From positions 1-58,778 of the forward strand of contig JBBQWN010000015.1 of NCBI GenBank assembly GCA_038210595.1: 58,778 bases of DNA, in the 5' to 3' direction. This document shows, one piece after another, positions 1 through 8,158 of this stretch. The notes under the pieces are model-generated. The model saw only the letters and a list, made by a program, of their open reading frames with translations. It searched no databases and had not been told where the DNA came from. Position 1 is the first letter of the stretch; each line of letters opens with the position of its first letter. The translations under genes and the position numbers were made by a program. The DNA comes from Glacieibacterium sp038210595. Its GTDB lineage: Bacteria; Pseudomonadota; Alphaproteobacteria; Sphingomonadales; Sphingomonadaceae.

Positions 1-1989
1 GAGCAGGCGATCGCGTCGAACGACCTGCTGGTCACCGGCACCGGTGTCGTCACCGTCGGTATCGGCAACGGCGGGGTTGCGATCGGCACCATCGGCGGCG
101 GCGAGGAAGACTATTTCGCCGACGCTGGCCGCGATATCGTCCTGGTCGGCGCGTCGCTGGTGACCGGGCCGCTGACCGCCGGCCGCGATGTGCGGCTGAC
201 CGCCACGACCGGCCCGATCGATGGCTTTGGTGCGATCGACGCTGGCCGCGACGTACTGGCGACGGCGACCGGTGCGATTTCGCTGCAGGGCGTGACCGCG
301 GCGCGCGACCTCGCGCTGACGGGGGCCAGCCTCGACAACGGTCCGCTGTCCTCGGGCCGCGACCTGCTGCTGACCGCGACCGCGAGCGGCATCGCGGCGA
401 CGGATGTCGGCGCGACGCGCGACCTGACCCTCAACGCCGCCGGCGCACTGACCTTCGGCACCGCCACCGCCGGCCGCGATCTGGTGCTTGCCGGATCGGG
501 CATCGACGGCGATGCCGCCGCGGCGACCGGCAACGCGACGCTGGTGGGTTCGGCGATCGATGTCGGAACGTTGACGGTTGGCGGCACGACGCTGGCGGTC
601 GCGACCGCGGGCGGCCTGAGCCTCGACCGCTTCACCGGCCATGCCGCGACGCTGGCCGCGACCGGGCGTGTCGATCTTGGTGACGCAACCGGCACCGACG
701 TGCGGATCGTCGGCGGCGACCTCGACGTGCGGCGCAGCCTGGTGGCGACGAACCTGGCGGTCGAAACGCCGGGCCAGATGATCCTGGGCGGCACCGTCGC
801 GCCGGGTGAGACCGGGTTCCATCTTGCCGCCGCCGATCTTGGGCGGTTGCGCGTCTCGGGCATCGCGAACTTCTATGCCGGCGTGACCACGCCGGTGGTG
901 GTTCCGGTCTTCGCGCCGCCGGTCACGCCGGGCGACACCCCGACCGATCCGGGCAATCTTCCCGGCGATAATGTCGTCACCCAGGACGCGGTACAGGAAA
1001 CCGGCGGCGACCTGATCGTGCAGGACTTCGGCTATGATCCGGCCAACCTGCCGCGGATCGCGCTGTTCGCCGACCGTGGCCATGTCGTCGATATCCGCGG
1101 CACGGTCACGCCGAGCGACGTCGGCGGCTCGCTCCAGATCGGTGATGCCAATCCCGACGGGCGTTTCCGGCCCGCCTCGATCTATGTGTCCGGTGCGCTG
1201 GGAACCGCCGAGCTGATCGCCAACTGCTTCGGCCGCGTCGTGCCGGCGAATACGCTGTCGCTCTACACGGTCGGCGATGTGATCTTCGGCGACGCCTCGT
1301 TCCGCGCCGCGGTACAGGGGACGGCGGCGGGCGATATCGACATCTTCGCGGGCGTGCCGGCGACGACGCCGCGCACCGACAACCATCTGTTCGCGGTCAC
1401 CACCCGCCTGATCGTCCAGGCGAACGGCAAGATCGTGTCGCAGAACAGCGCCAGCCTGACCGGTGCCTATGTCGGCATCGTGCTGATCGGTACCGGCGCG
1501 ACTGGCCCGATCATCGACGTCGGCGCGGCCGCGGCCGCCGATCTGTCGGGCAGCATCATCGACAGTCAAGGCTTCCTGCGCTCGGGACCGCTCGTCGCCC
1601 GCGCCGCCGAACTCGGGCCGGGCGGCGTCAATGGGGCGGTCTTCCGCTTCAACGGCTGCATCGTCGGCGCCGGCATCTGCACGACGGCCGGCAGCGAACT
1701 CGACACGCCGTCGGAAGCGCTGCGCGTCGAGGATTATCAGCCGCCGCGGCCGATCGACATCACCGACAGCCCGCTGACCACTGTCCTCGTCGCCGACAAT
1801 ATCGTCGGCCAGGGCGACCGGCTGACGGTCGTCAACGACGCCAACGCGATCGTCATCCAGCGCAGCAACGGGCAGGTCGACGCGCCCGTCGACGGCGACA
1901 CGACGCGACCGCGCGGTGGGGCGGATGACAATTGCACGGTGGAACCGAGCGGCGAGACGCGCTGCCCGGCCCCCGCGGCTCCCCGCTAG
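1..1989 (+). CDS. Haemagglutinin/adhesin-like repeat protein, C-terminal part (5' end outside window)
   Basis: The frame is open from base 1, with no initiation signal, to a TAG at 1987-1989, giving 662 residues of a larger protein. The first ~200 residues are imperfect ~20-residue repeats built round a Gly-Arg-Asp or Ala-Arg-Asp core followed by a short run of small and hydrophobic residues. This matches the beta-helix pattern of filamentous-haemagglutinin-type (two-partner secretion) exoproteins. The C-terminal half is less repetitive, Gly/Ala/Asp/Thr rich, has two Cys near residue 560 and ends in a Cys-containing Pro/Ala-rich tail. No autotransporter beta-barrel or membrane anchor is visible, so secretion would need a TpsB-type partner outside the window. 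Surface adhesion is inferred. The repeat architecture is what is seen. Confidence 0.7.
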   Translation, partial: EQAIASNDLLVTGTGVVTVGIGNGGVAIGTIGGGEEDYFADAGRDIVLVGASLVTGPLTAGRDVRLTATTGPIDGFGAIDAGRDVLATATGAISLQGVTAARDLALTGASLDNGPLSSGRDLLLTATASGIAATDVGATRDLTLNAAGALTFGTATAGRDLVLAGSGIDGDAAAATGNATLVGSAIDVGTLTVGGTTLAVATAGGLSLDRFTGHAATLAATGRVDLGDATGTDVRIVGGDLDVRRSLVATNLAVETPGQMILGGTVAPGETGFHLAAADLGRLRVSGIANFYAGVTTPVVVPVFAPPVTPGDTPTDPGNLPGDNVVTQDAVQETGGDLIVQDFGYDPANLPRIALFADRGHVVDIRGTVTPSDVGGSLQIGDANPDGRFRPASIYVSGALGTAELIANCFGRVVPANTLSLYTVGDVIFGDASFRAAVQGTAAGDIDIFAGVPATTPRTDNHLFAVTTRLIVQANGKIVSQNSASLTGAYVGIVLIGTGATGPIIDVGAAAAADLSGSIIDSQGFLRSGPLVARAAELGPGGVNGAVFRFNGCIVGAGICTTAGSELDTPSEALRVEDYQPPRPIDITDSPLTTVLVADNIVGQGDRLTVVNDANAIVIQRSNGQVDAPVDGDTTRPRGGADDNCTVEPSGETRCPAPAAPR

Positions 1990-2081
1990 CCACTGCCGCG
2001 TCGCGCGGCTATCGCTGCGCCGATGTCCGTGCCAGGCCCGTTCGACGCCGACCGCGTGGTGATCTCTGCGGAGCCCCGGCT

Positions 2082-2843
2082 GTGAACGACCTCGACCTTG
2101 CCCACGCGCTCGCCGATGCTGCGGGCGAAGCCATCCGACCCTATTTTCGCAGCGCAACGGCCGTCGAGGCCAAGGCCGACGCTTCGCCGGTGACTGCCGC
2201 CGACCGTGCCGCCGAGGCCGCCATGCGCGCGCTGATCGCCGCGCACCGGCCAGGCGACGGGGTGATCGGCGAAGAATACGGCGAGGACCGCGCTGGTGCC
2301 GAGCGGGTGTGGGTGCTGGACCCGATCGACGGTACCCGCGCCTTCATTGCCGGGCGGCCGCTGTTCGGCACGCTGATCGCGCTGATGGTGCAGGGCGTGC
2401 CGGTGCTCGGCGTGATCGACCAGTGTATCGCGCGCGACCGCTGGGTCGGCGCGGACGGTGGCACCACGCTGAACGGTGCCGCGGCGCGGACCCGGGCCTG
2501 CGTGGACCTTGCCGCCGCGCACCTGGCGACGACCAGCCCGCACGCCTTCGAGGCGCGGGATTACGCGGCGTTCGAGCGGCTGCGCAGCCGTGTCCGCGAC
2601 ACACTCTACGGCGGCGACTGTCATAACTATGCTCTGCTCGCCTCGGGCCATCTCGACCTCGTCGTCGAGGCGGGCCTGAAGGTGTACGACTGGGCCGCGC
2701 TGGTCCCGGTGGTTACCGGTGCCGGGGGTGTCATGGCGGACTGGGTGGGCGCGCCGCTGCGGCTTGGCAGCGACGGCCGGGTCGTCGCCGCGGGCGACCC
2801 GGCAGCGCTCGATGCTGTGCTCGACCGGCTGAAAGGGCCGTAA
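2082..2843 (+). CDS. hisN: Inositol-monophosphatase-family phosphatase, probable histidinol-phosphatase HisN
   Basis: The 253-residue product has the metal-dependent IMPase fold. Residues 63-68 carry the GEEYGE glutamates, residues 80-85 the DPIDGT motif, and D203-W204 the third metal ligand of the Asp-Trp signature. Within the family the sequence resembles the HisN branch, which hydrolyses L-histidinol phosphate in histidine synthesis, more than true inositol phosphatases. Substrate preference cannot be settled by motif. I chose GTG at 2082 because homology begins there. The frame is open further upstream (to 1932) but that stretch overlaps the preceding gene and looks non-coding. It stands alone, 92 bases after the adhesin gene, and converges on the next gene with only 3 bases between stops. 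Confidence 0.8.
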   Translation: MNDLDLAHALADAAGEAIRPYFRSATAVEAKADASPVTAADRAAEAAMRALIAAHRPGDGVIGEEYGEDRAGAERVWVLDPIDGTRAFIAGRPLFGTLIALMVQGVPVLGVIDQCIARDRWVGADGGTTLNGAAARTRACVDLAAAHLATTSPHAFEARDYAAFERLRSRVRDTLYGGDCHNYALLASGHLDLVVEAGLKVYDWAALVPVVTGAGGVMADWVGAPLRLGSDGRVVAAGDPAALDAVLDRLKGP

Positions 2844-2846
2844 CCG

Positions 2847-3263
2847 TTATCTGGGTGGCTCGTCCGCGTTGCCCGCAGGTTGGGCGTTCTGCTTGATGGT
2901 CAGACTCTCGACCTTTGTCGGCCGTCCTGTTTTGGCGGCGCTGCCTTGGTCACCCCCGGTTAGCTGCCCCGCCTTGGGCGCTTCGTCGTCGTGGCTCCAG
3001 CTGATGGTTTTTACCGCAACCAGCTTCTTGTCGGCTCCGGGCTTGGGGGCAACGCCGCCGGCAGGCTGTTTCGCGGCCGCGTCCTCGTGCAGCTTCTTGC
3101 CCATCTTGAGGTCGTAACCGGCAGTCCTTGCGTCGGCACCCGCCGGCGCGGGCGCAACTTCGGCACCCGCTGCTGGCTCGGCCGCCACGGCGTCGAAGGT
3201 GACTCCGAGCGACAGGCCCAGTGCTGAAACCGTCGCCAACAGCCGTGTGATGTCATTTGGCAT
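2847..3263 (-). CDS. Small exported hypothetical protein
   Basis: A 138-residue protein with a clear N-terminal signal peptide (hydrophobic stretch about residues 8-26, likely cleavage after Ala-Ala near 27-28). The mature part is Ala/Gly/Lys/Pro rich and low in complexity, without a recognisable domain and without cysteines, probably periplasmic and disordered. The ATG at 3263-3261 has a good purine-rich ribosome binding site (GGGGAGAG) about 6 bases upstream. It lies 14 bases behind the stop of the YkgJ-family gene, so the two are probably co-transcribed. Function is unknown. The ordered gene pair, the signal peptide and the strong translation start argue that it is real. Confidence 0.65.
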   Translation of the reverse strand: MPNDITRLLATVSALGLSLGVTFDAVAAEPAAGAEVAPAPAGADARTAGYDLKMGKKLHEDAAAKQPAGGVAPKPGADKKLVAVKTISWSHDDEAPKAGQLTGGDQGSAAKTGRPTKVESLTIKQNAQPAGNADEPPR

Positions 3264-3277
3264 AATCGTCTCTCCCC

Positions 3278-3919
3278 TCAGGCCGGGACCAGGTGCCGGT
3301 GCAGGATGGCGAGGTGCAGGTCCTTGCGCGCCTCGATGTCACTTGGTGTGTCGCCGCCGTGCGCGGCCAGGGCGGCGTCCATGTCGAGCAGGCTGTCATC
3401 GTCCAGCGGCGCGGCGGCGACCGCGGCGTCACCCGCGCCGCCCGCGCGCAGCTGCACCATCGCGGCGTTCAGCCACGCCAGATAGGCATCGGCGGCGGCG
3501 ATGAACGGCTCCGCATCCTGGCTTTCGAGGAAATCGCCGATCGTCCCGCGACCGTGGTGTTCCCCCGCCGATCCAGGTTGCGCCACAACATGGGTAAAGG
3601 CCTCGCCGTCGGCGGCGCCGAAGCTGCGCCCCAGCGGATACAGGCGGCAGACCAGCGGACGGGCGGCATGGGCGGTGCACCCGGACTCGCCGAGCAGCAC
3701 GCAGCCGCCGTCGTCGTCGCGGCGAAGCTCGACGCCGCGCCCGTCGACCGTCGCGTCACGCCGGAACACCGTCGTCGTGGTGCCGCGGTGCCGGGCCAGC
3801 CGCGCGACCTCGTACGGATTGAGCTGGATGCGCATGCCGTGGCAGCAGCGGCCACAGCGATGGCATGTGTATCCGAACGGCTCGCTCCGCGGGGCTCGTC
3901 CGGTTGCAATCGTGGCCAT
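3278..3919 (-). CDS. YkgJ-family cysteine-cluster protein (UPF0153-type)
   Basis: The 213-residue protein opens with a CxxCxxCC cluster (C19, C22, C25, C26), followed by C73, C81 and C91 in a context ending Arg-Leu-Tyr-Pro-Leu-Gly. This is the diagnostic pattern of the zinc/iron-chelating YkgJ family (PF03692). Members are presumed cytoplasmic metal-binding proteins; no reaction is established. The C-terminal ~100 residues are helical and not conserved in composition. The gene heads a two-gene minus-strand unit with the small exported protein. The divergent 110-base gap to aqpZ (3920-4029) should hold promoters for both, but I see no convincing consensus there. Confidence 0.8.
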   Translation of the reverse strand: MATIATGRAPRSEPFGYTCHRCGRCCHGMRIQLNPYEVARLARHRGTTTTVFRRDATVDGRGVELRRDDDGGCVLLGESGCTAHAARPLVCRLYPLGRSFGAADGEAFTHVVAQPGSAGEHHGRGTIGDFLESQDAEPFIAAADAYLAWLNAAMVQLRAGGAGDAAVAAAPLDDDSLLDMDAALAAHGGDTPSDIEARKDLHLAILHRHLVPA

Positions 3920-4029
3920 CGACCTGCGGTCCTCGGCGAGCCGTTGCGCGACGGCAATGATGCGCGCCGACCTGCCGGTTGTAAATGTTTCGGGTGCGGA
4001 TAGACTGGCCGTGGACCAGGGGGAACGGC

Positions 4030-4758
4030 ATGACCATGGCGCAGCGACTAACGGCGGAATTCATCGGTACGCTGTGGCTGGTGCTGGGTGGCTGCGGCTC
4101 GGCTGTGCTGGCGGCGGCGTTCCCGGGGCTGGGCATTGGTTTTGTGGGCGTCAGCCTGGCCTTCGGGCTGACCGTGCTGACCATGGCCTATGCGGTCGGC
4201 CATGTCTCGGGCGCGCATTTCAACCCGGCGGTGTCAGTCGGCCTGTGGGCGGGCGGGCGCTTCCCGGCGAAGGACCTGCTGCCGTATATCGTCGCCCAGG
4301 TGGCGGGCGGCATCGCCGGCGCGGGCATCCTCTACGTGATCGCCAGCGGTCATGCCGGCTTCGATCTGGCCGGCGGCTTCGCGTCGAACGGCTTCGGCGA
4401 GCATTCACCGGGCGGCTATACGCTTGCCGCCTGTGCGGTGACCGAGGTCGCGATGACCTTCGGCTTCCTGTTCGTCATCCTGGGGTCCACGCACGGCAGC
4501 GCGCCCAAGGGCTTCGCCCCGATCGCCATCGGTCTGTGCCTGACGCTGATCCACCTGATTTCGATTCCCGTCACCAACACCAGCGTCAACCCGGCGCGCA
4601 GCCTGGGGCCGGCGATCTTCGTCGGCGGCTGGGCGATCGAGCAGGTCTGGCTGTTCTGGGTCGCGCCGTTGGTGGGCGCGGTACTGGCGGGCGTGGTCTA
4701 TAAATTCGTCGGCGGCGCGTCGAACCCAGCCCCGGTGGATGTCGTCGGCGGCGGCTGA
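4030..4758 (+). CDS. aqpZ: Aquaporin Z, water channel
   Basis: 242 residues with six predicted membrane spans and the two half-helix pore motifs NPA at 65-67 and NPA-R at 187-190, with Arg190 as part of the selectivity filter. The opening Ala-Glu-Phe-Ile-Gly-Thr followed by Leu-Gly-Gly-Cys-Gly-Ser is close to E. coli AqpZ, so a water-selective channel of the inner membrane is expected rather than a glycerol facilitator. The frame is open 15 codons upstream, but ATG 4030 is preceded by a strong AGGGGGAA site, and conserved sequence starts there. The stop is 6 bases before the palindrome that precedes ahcY. Confidence 0.93.
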   Translation: MTMAQRLTAEFIGTLWLVLGGCGSAVLAAAFPGLGIGFVGVSLAFGLTVLTMAYAVGHVSGAHFNPAVSVGLWAGGRFPAKDLLPYIVAQVAGGIAGAGILYVIASGHAGFDLAGGFASNGFGEHSPGGYTLAACAVTEVAMTFGFLFVILGSTHGSAPKGFAPIAIGLCLTLIHLISIPVTNTSVNPARSLGPAIFVGGWAIEQVWLFWVAPLVGAVLAGVVYKFVGGASNPAPVDVVGGG

Positions 4759-4764
4759 AAATCA

Positions 4765-4782
4765 TATAAAGATATCTTTATA
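4765..4782. promoter_or_regulatory. Perfect 18-bp palindrome upstream of ahcY, candidate SahR/ArsR-type operator
   Basis: TATAAAGATATCTTTATA is an exact two-fold palindrome centred on GATATC. It is strikingly AT-rich in a very GC-rich sequence and sits 60 bases before the ahcY start. S-adenosylhomocysteine-responsive ArsR-family regulators (SahR) are known to control ahcY and methionine-cycle genes in Proteobacteria through AT-rich palindromes. Assigning this site to SahR is inference from position and symmetry. No regulator gene is present nearby. Confidence 0.65.
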
Positions 4783-4793
4783 CTTGCCCGCGA

Positions 4794-4824
4794 GGGTCGC
4801 GCCGCTTATGTGCGCGGCGCACCC
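4794..4824 (+). promoter_or_regulatory. Stable hairpin in the ahcY leader
   Basis: Bases 4794-4805 pair with 4814-4824 (eleven G/C-rich pairs with one bulged C at 4798), leaving an 8-base loop. It lies between the palindrome and the AGGA ribosome binding site of ahcY. There is no U-run, so it is not an intrinsic terminator. It may be a leader structure or the terminator-like tail of aqpZ. It does not obviously match an SAH or SAM riboswitch consensus. Confidence 0.4.
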
Positions 4825-4841
4825 TGGACAGGATTTTCAAC

Positions 4842-6251
4842 ATGGCCACCGCCGCGCAGCCGACTTTCACCGACCATGTCGTTGCCGACATCGGCCTCGC
4901 CGACTTCGGTCGCCGCGAGATCCTCATCGCCGAGACCGAGATGCCCGGCCTGATGGCGTTGCGCCACGAGTTCGGTGCGTCGCAGCCGCTGAAGGGCGCG
5001 CGCATCACCGGCTCGCTGCACATGACCATCCAGACCGCGGTGCTGATCGAGACGCTGACCGCGCTCGGTGCCGACGTGCGCTGGGCGACCTGCAACATCT
5101 TCTCGACCCAGGACCATGCCGCCGCCGCCATCGCCGCGACCGGCGTGCCGGTGTTTGCGATCAAGGGCGAGAGCCTGGCGGATTACTGGGACTATGTCGG
5201 CCGCATCTTCGACTGGGGCACCGAGACCGCCAACATCATCCTCGATGACGGCGGCGACGCGACGATGTTCGCGCTCTGGGGTGCCAAGCTGGAGAAGGGC
5301 GAGAGCTTCGCCGAGCCCGAGAACGAGGAGGAGGTCGAGTTCCAGCGCGCGCTGAAGGCGTTCATCAAGGCGCGCCCCGGCTACCTGACCGAGACCGTCA
5401 AGAACCTTAAGGGCGTCAGCGAGGAAACCACCACCGGCGTCCACCGCCTGTACGAGATCGCCAAGAAGGGCGAGCTGCCGTTCCCGGCGATCAACGTCAA
5501 CGACAGCGTCACCAAGTCGAAGTTCGACAACCTCTACGGCTGCAAGGAATCGCTGGTCGACGCCATCCGCCGCGCCACCGACGTCATGCTGGCCGGCAAG
5601 GTCGCGGTCGTCGCCGGCTTCGGCGACGTCGGCAAGGGCTCGGCGCAGTCGCTCCGCAACGGCGGCGCCCGCGTCATGGTCACCGAGATCGACCCGATCT
5701 GCGCGCTACAGGCCGCGATGGAAGGCTTCGAGGTCGTGACGATGGAGGAGGCGGTGACCCGCGCCGACATCTTCGTCACCGCCACCGGCAACGCCGACGT
5801 CATCACCGCCGACCACATCAAGGCGATGAAGCCGATGTCGATCGTCTGCAACATCGGGCATTTCGACAGCGAGATCCAGATCGCGGCGCTGTCGAACTAC
5901 AAGTGGACCGAGGTCAAGCCGGGCACCGACCTGGTCGAGTTCCCCGACGGCAAGCAGGTCATCGTGCTGGCCAAGGGCCGGCTGGTGAACCTCGGCTGCG
6001 CCACCGGCCACCCGAGCTTCGTGATGTCGGCGAGCTTCACCAACCAGGTGCTGGCGCAGATCGAATTGTGGACCCACGGCGAGAAGTACCAGAACCAGGT
6101 CTATGTCCTGCCCAAGCACCTCGACGAGAAGGTCGCGACGCTGCACCTCGCGAAGCTCGGCGTGAAGCTGACCAAGCTGACCGACAAGCAGGCCGGTTAC
6201 ATCGGCGTCCCGACCGAGGGCCCGTTCAAGCCGGACCACTACCGCTACTAG
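4842..6251 (+). CDS. ahcY: Adenosylhomocysteinase (S-adenosyl-L-homocysteine hydrolase)
   Basis: 469 residues, the usual length of bacterial SAH hydrolases that carry the ~40-residue insertion (here about 150-190). It reversibly splits S-adenosylhomocysteine into adenosine and homocysteine, removing the inhibitory product of methylation and feeding the methionine cycle. Visible features are His60 in the substrate domain, the catalytic Lys-Ser-Lys-Phe-Asp-Asn segment at 225-230, the NAD+-binding GFGDVGKG at 259-266, and the C-terminal Lys-Pro-Asp-His-Tyr-Arg-Tyr end that completes the neighbouring subunit's NAD site. ATG 4842 follows AGGA at 8 bases. Regulation through the 4765-4782 palindrome is likely. 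Confidence 0.97.
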   Translation: MATAAQPTFTDHVVADIGLADFGRREILIAETEMPGLMALRHEFGASQPLKGARITGSLHMTIQTAVLIETLTALGADVRWATCNIFSTQDHAAAAIAATGVPVFAIKGESLADYWDYVGRIFDWGTETANIILDDGGDATMFALWGAKLEKGESFAEPENEEEVEFQRALKAFIKARPGYLTETVKNLKGVSEETTTGVHRLYEIAKKGELPFPAINVNDSVTKSKFDNLYGCKESLVDAIRRATDVMLAGKVAVVAGFGDVGKGSAQSLRNGGARVMVTEIDPICALQAAMEGFEVVTMEEAVTRADIFVTATGNADVITADHIKAMKPMSIVCNIGHFDSEIQIAALSNYKWTEVKPGTDLVEFPDGKQVIVLAKGRLVNLGCATGHPSFVMSASFTNQVLAQIELWTHGEKYQNQVYVLPKHLDEKVATLHLAKLGVKLTKLTDKQAGYIGVPTEGPFKPDHYRY

Positions 6252-6259
6252 TTGCAGCG

Positions 6260-6290
6260 ATGGCGCGGGGCTGTAACATCCCCGCGCCAT
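6260..6290 (+). terminator. Perfect 11-bp inverted repeat after ahcY, overlapping the next start codon
   Basis: Arms 6260-6270 and 6280-6290 (ATGGCGCGGGG and its complement) enclose a 9-base loop. The hairpin starts 8 bases after the ahcY stop, where a terminator belongs, but no T-run follows. Its 3' arm contains the first two bases of the ATG at 6289, so it could also limit translation of the following gene. Confidence 0.45.
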
Positions 6291-6774
6291 GGCGATGCTC
6301 GCGACCAACCAGACCAGCGCCAGCATGCTGCTCGAATACGGGCGCAAGCGCTGGAACGAGGACGCCGGAGCCGACCACCTGGCGCTGCTCAGCGACCTCT
6401 ACATCAAGGCGTGGAGTTACGCGCTGTTCAACAAGATCGCGTTCGTGTTCGCGCTGGTCACCGGGCTCGCGGTGCTGATCTGGCCGTCGGTCGCGGTCAT
6501 CACCACCGATTTCGGCTATAAGCGGGCGCTGTTCGAGTCGGCGGTGGTGCAGACGACGATCACCGCCGTCGCCGCGCTCGCCTTCGCCATCTACAGCCAT
6601 TACAAGCGTCAGCAGGGCTCGGCCGAGAACTTGATGCGCTACGTGCTGTTCTCGGGCGATCCGCTGCCTGTTCTGTTCGAGCGCATCTCCCGCCAGCTGA
6701 GCCGCATCGACACCGGTTTCAACTTCAGCGACGAGCTGGCGAAGCGGCCCGCGGCAGCCGACGACGAGAAGTGA
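6289..6774 (+). CDS. Small inner-membrane protein of unknown function
   Basis: 161 residues with two predicted membrane spans (about residues 47-68 and 82-103) flanked by charged helical segments. The arrangement resembles DUF4231/SLATT-like two-span proteins, but I cannot assign a family with confidence. ATG 6289 is buried in the arm of an 11-bp hairpin. The in-frame ATG 6295 is an alternative start. The stop TGA overlaps the GTG of tsaE by 4 bases, which places it at the head of the tsaE-amgK-murU-addBA run. Function unknown. Confidence 0.7.
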   Translation: MAMLATNQTSASMLLEYGRKRWNEDAGADHLALLSDLYIKAWSYALFNKIAFVFALVTGLAVLIWPSVAVITTDFGYKRALFESAVVQTTITAVAALAFAIYSHYKRQQGSAENLMRYVLFSGDPLPVLFERISRQLSRIDTGFNFSDELAKRPAAADDEK

Positions 6775-7211
6775 CCGCGGTCGACCTCGACACCCTCGAA
6801 ACCATCGCGTCCGGCCTCGCCGGCGTGCTCCGCCCCGGCGACATCGTCGCGCTGTCGGGCGATCTCGGCGCGGGCAAGACGACTTTCGCGCGCGCCGTGC
6901 TGCGCGCCCTCGGCTGGGCGGGCGAGGTGCCGTCGCCGACGTTCACGCTGGTCCAAGCGTATCCGACTGTGCCCGAAATCTGGCATGTCGATCTCTACCG
7001 GCTGGAGCGGCCGGACGACGCCGATGCGCTGGGGCTGTTCGAGACCGACGCGGCCCTGCTGATCGAATGGCCCGAGCGGTTGGGCGGACGACTGGCGGCC
7101 GATGCGCTGCGGCTTCACCTCGACGGTGCCGGCGAAGCGACGCGGCGCTTGACTTGGACGCTGCCTCCGTCATGGGAAGGGCGATGGCCGCCGCCGATCA
7201 GCCCGACATGA
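6771..7211 (+). CDS. tsaE: tRNA threonylcarbamoyladenosine biosynthesis ATPase TsaE
   Basis: 146 residues with the P-loop GDLGAGKTT at 30-38, the Ser-Pro-Thr-Phe switch at 55-58, and the His-Val-Asp-Leu-Tyr-Arg motif round Asp74, all standard for TsaE. With TsaB and TsaD it catalyses transfer of threonylcarbamoyl to A37 of ANN-decoding tRNAs. Its ATPase drives the cycle. Neither partner is in the window. The GTG start overlaps the upstream stop by 4 bases (GTGA), and its own TGA overlaps the amgK ATG by 4 bases, indicating translational coupling along the operon. Confidence 0.93.
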   Translation: MTAVDLDTLETIASGLAGVLRPGDIVALSGDLGAGKTTFARAVLRALGWAGEVPSPTFTLVQAYPTVPEIWHVDLYRLERPDDADALGLFETDAALLIEWPERLGGRLAADALRLHLDGAGEATRRLTWTLPPSWEGRWPPPISPT

Positions 7212-8158
7212 CGCCGCACCCCGACGCGCCGGAGTTCCTGGCCAAACATGGCTGGGAGGGTGCCGAGATCCGGCCGCTCGCCGGGGACGCCTCGTTCCGC
7301 CGTTATTTCCGCGTCCACGACGGCGACCGCACCGCCGTGCTGATGGACGCGCCGCCGCATGTCGAGGACAGCCGCCCGTTCCTGGAGATCGGCAAGCATC
7401 TGCGGGAGCTTGGCTTCGCCGCCCCGGTGCCGCTCGGCATCGACCTGTCGGCAGGGCTGGTGCTGCTCGAGGATTTCGGCGACGCCAAGGTCAACCCGGT
7501 GCTCGCGACCGAAGCCGAGCGCGAGGCCGAGATCTACGCGCGCGCCGTCGACCTTCTTGCCAATCTTCACCGCCACGCCGCGCCCGACATCGATGACTAT
7601 GACGAAACCGAGCTGCGCCGGGAGACGCGGCTGTTCGCCGAATGGTACCTGCCCGCCGCCGGGCTCGCCGAGGGCGGCGGCTACGACGAGGCGTGGGACG
7701 CGGTCTGGCATCATGCCATCCCCGCCCGGCCGGTGCTGACGCTGCGCGACTATCACGCCGACAATCTGATGCTGCTCGACGGCGGCCGGCTCGGGCTGCT
7801 CGATTTCCAGGATGCGCTGGCCGGCCACCCGGCCTATGATCTGGTGTCGCTGCTGCAGGATGCGCGTCGCGACGTCACCCCGTCCGTCGAGACGGCGATG
7901 CTTGAACGTTACTGCGACGCGGCCCGCGTCGCCGATCATGCCGCGTTCCGCGCCAGCTATGAAGTGCTCGGCGCGCAGCGCAACACCAAGATCCTGGGCG
8001 TCTTCACCCGGCTGCGCGAGCGCGATCACAAGCCCGCCTATATCGCGCTGATGCCGCGGGTCTGGGCGCATCTCGAACGCAACCTCGCCCACCCCGCGCT
8101 CGCGCCGGTGCGGGCGTGGTTCGACGCGCACGTGCCGGCGGCGAAGCGCCACTTGTGA
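7208..8158 (+). CDS. amgK: N-acetylmuramate/N-acetylglucosamine anomeric kinase AmgK
   Basis: 316 residues of the aminoglycoside-phosphotransferase fold. Residues 24-36 carry the family opening LAGDASFRRYFRV, the catalytic loop Asp181-x-His-x-Asp-Asn186 is intact, and Asp199 is the metal-binding DFQD. AmgK phosphorylates the anomeric hydroxyl of MurNAc, so that MurU can make UDP-MurNAc and bypass de novo synthesis, which confers fosfomycin tolerance in Pseudomonas putida. The frame extends upstream to 7067, but ATG 7208 fits best: conserved sequence begins there and it forms an ATGA overlap with tsaE. murU follows with a GTGA overlap. Confidence 0.9.
   Translation: MTPHPDAPEFLAKHGWEGAEIRPLAGDASFRRYFRVHDGDRTAVLMDAPPHVEDSRPFLEIGKHLRELGFAAPVPLGIDLSAGLVLLEDFGDAKVNPVLATEAEREAEIYARAVDLLANLHRHAAPDIDDYDETELRRETRLFAEWYLPAAGLAEGGGYDEAWDAVWHHAIPARPVLTLRDYHADNLMLLDGGRLGLLDFQDALAGHPAYDLVSLLQDARRDVTPSVETAMLERYCDAARVADHAAFRASYEVLGAQRNTKILGVFTRLRERDHKPAYIALMPRVWAHLERNLAHPALAPVRAWFDAHVPAAKRHL

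Noticed and set aside
2839..2844. Other GTAACC occurrences (2839, 3116, 29066, 35926, 50473 and others)
   Set aside because: None is followed by CGAA at a 16-base spacing, so they were not counted as sigma-F-type promoters.
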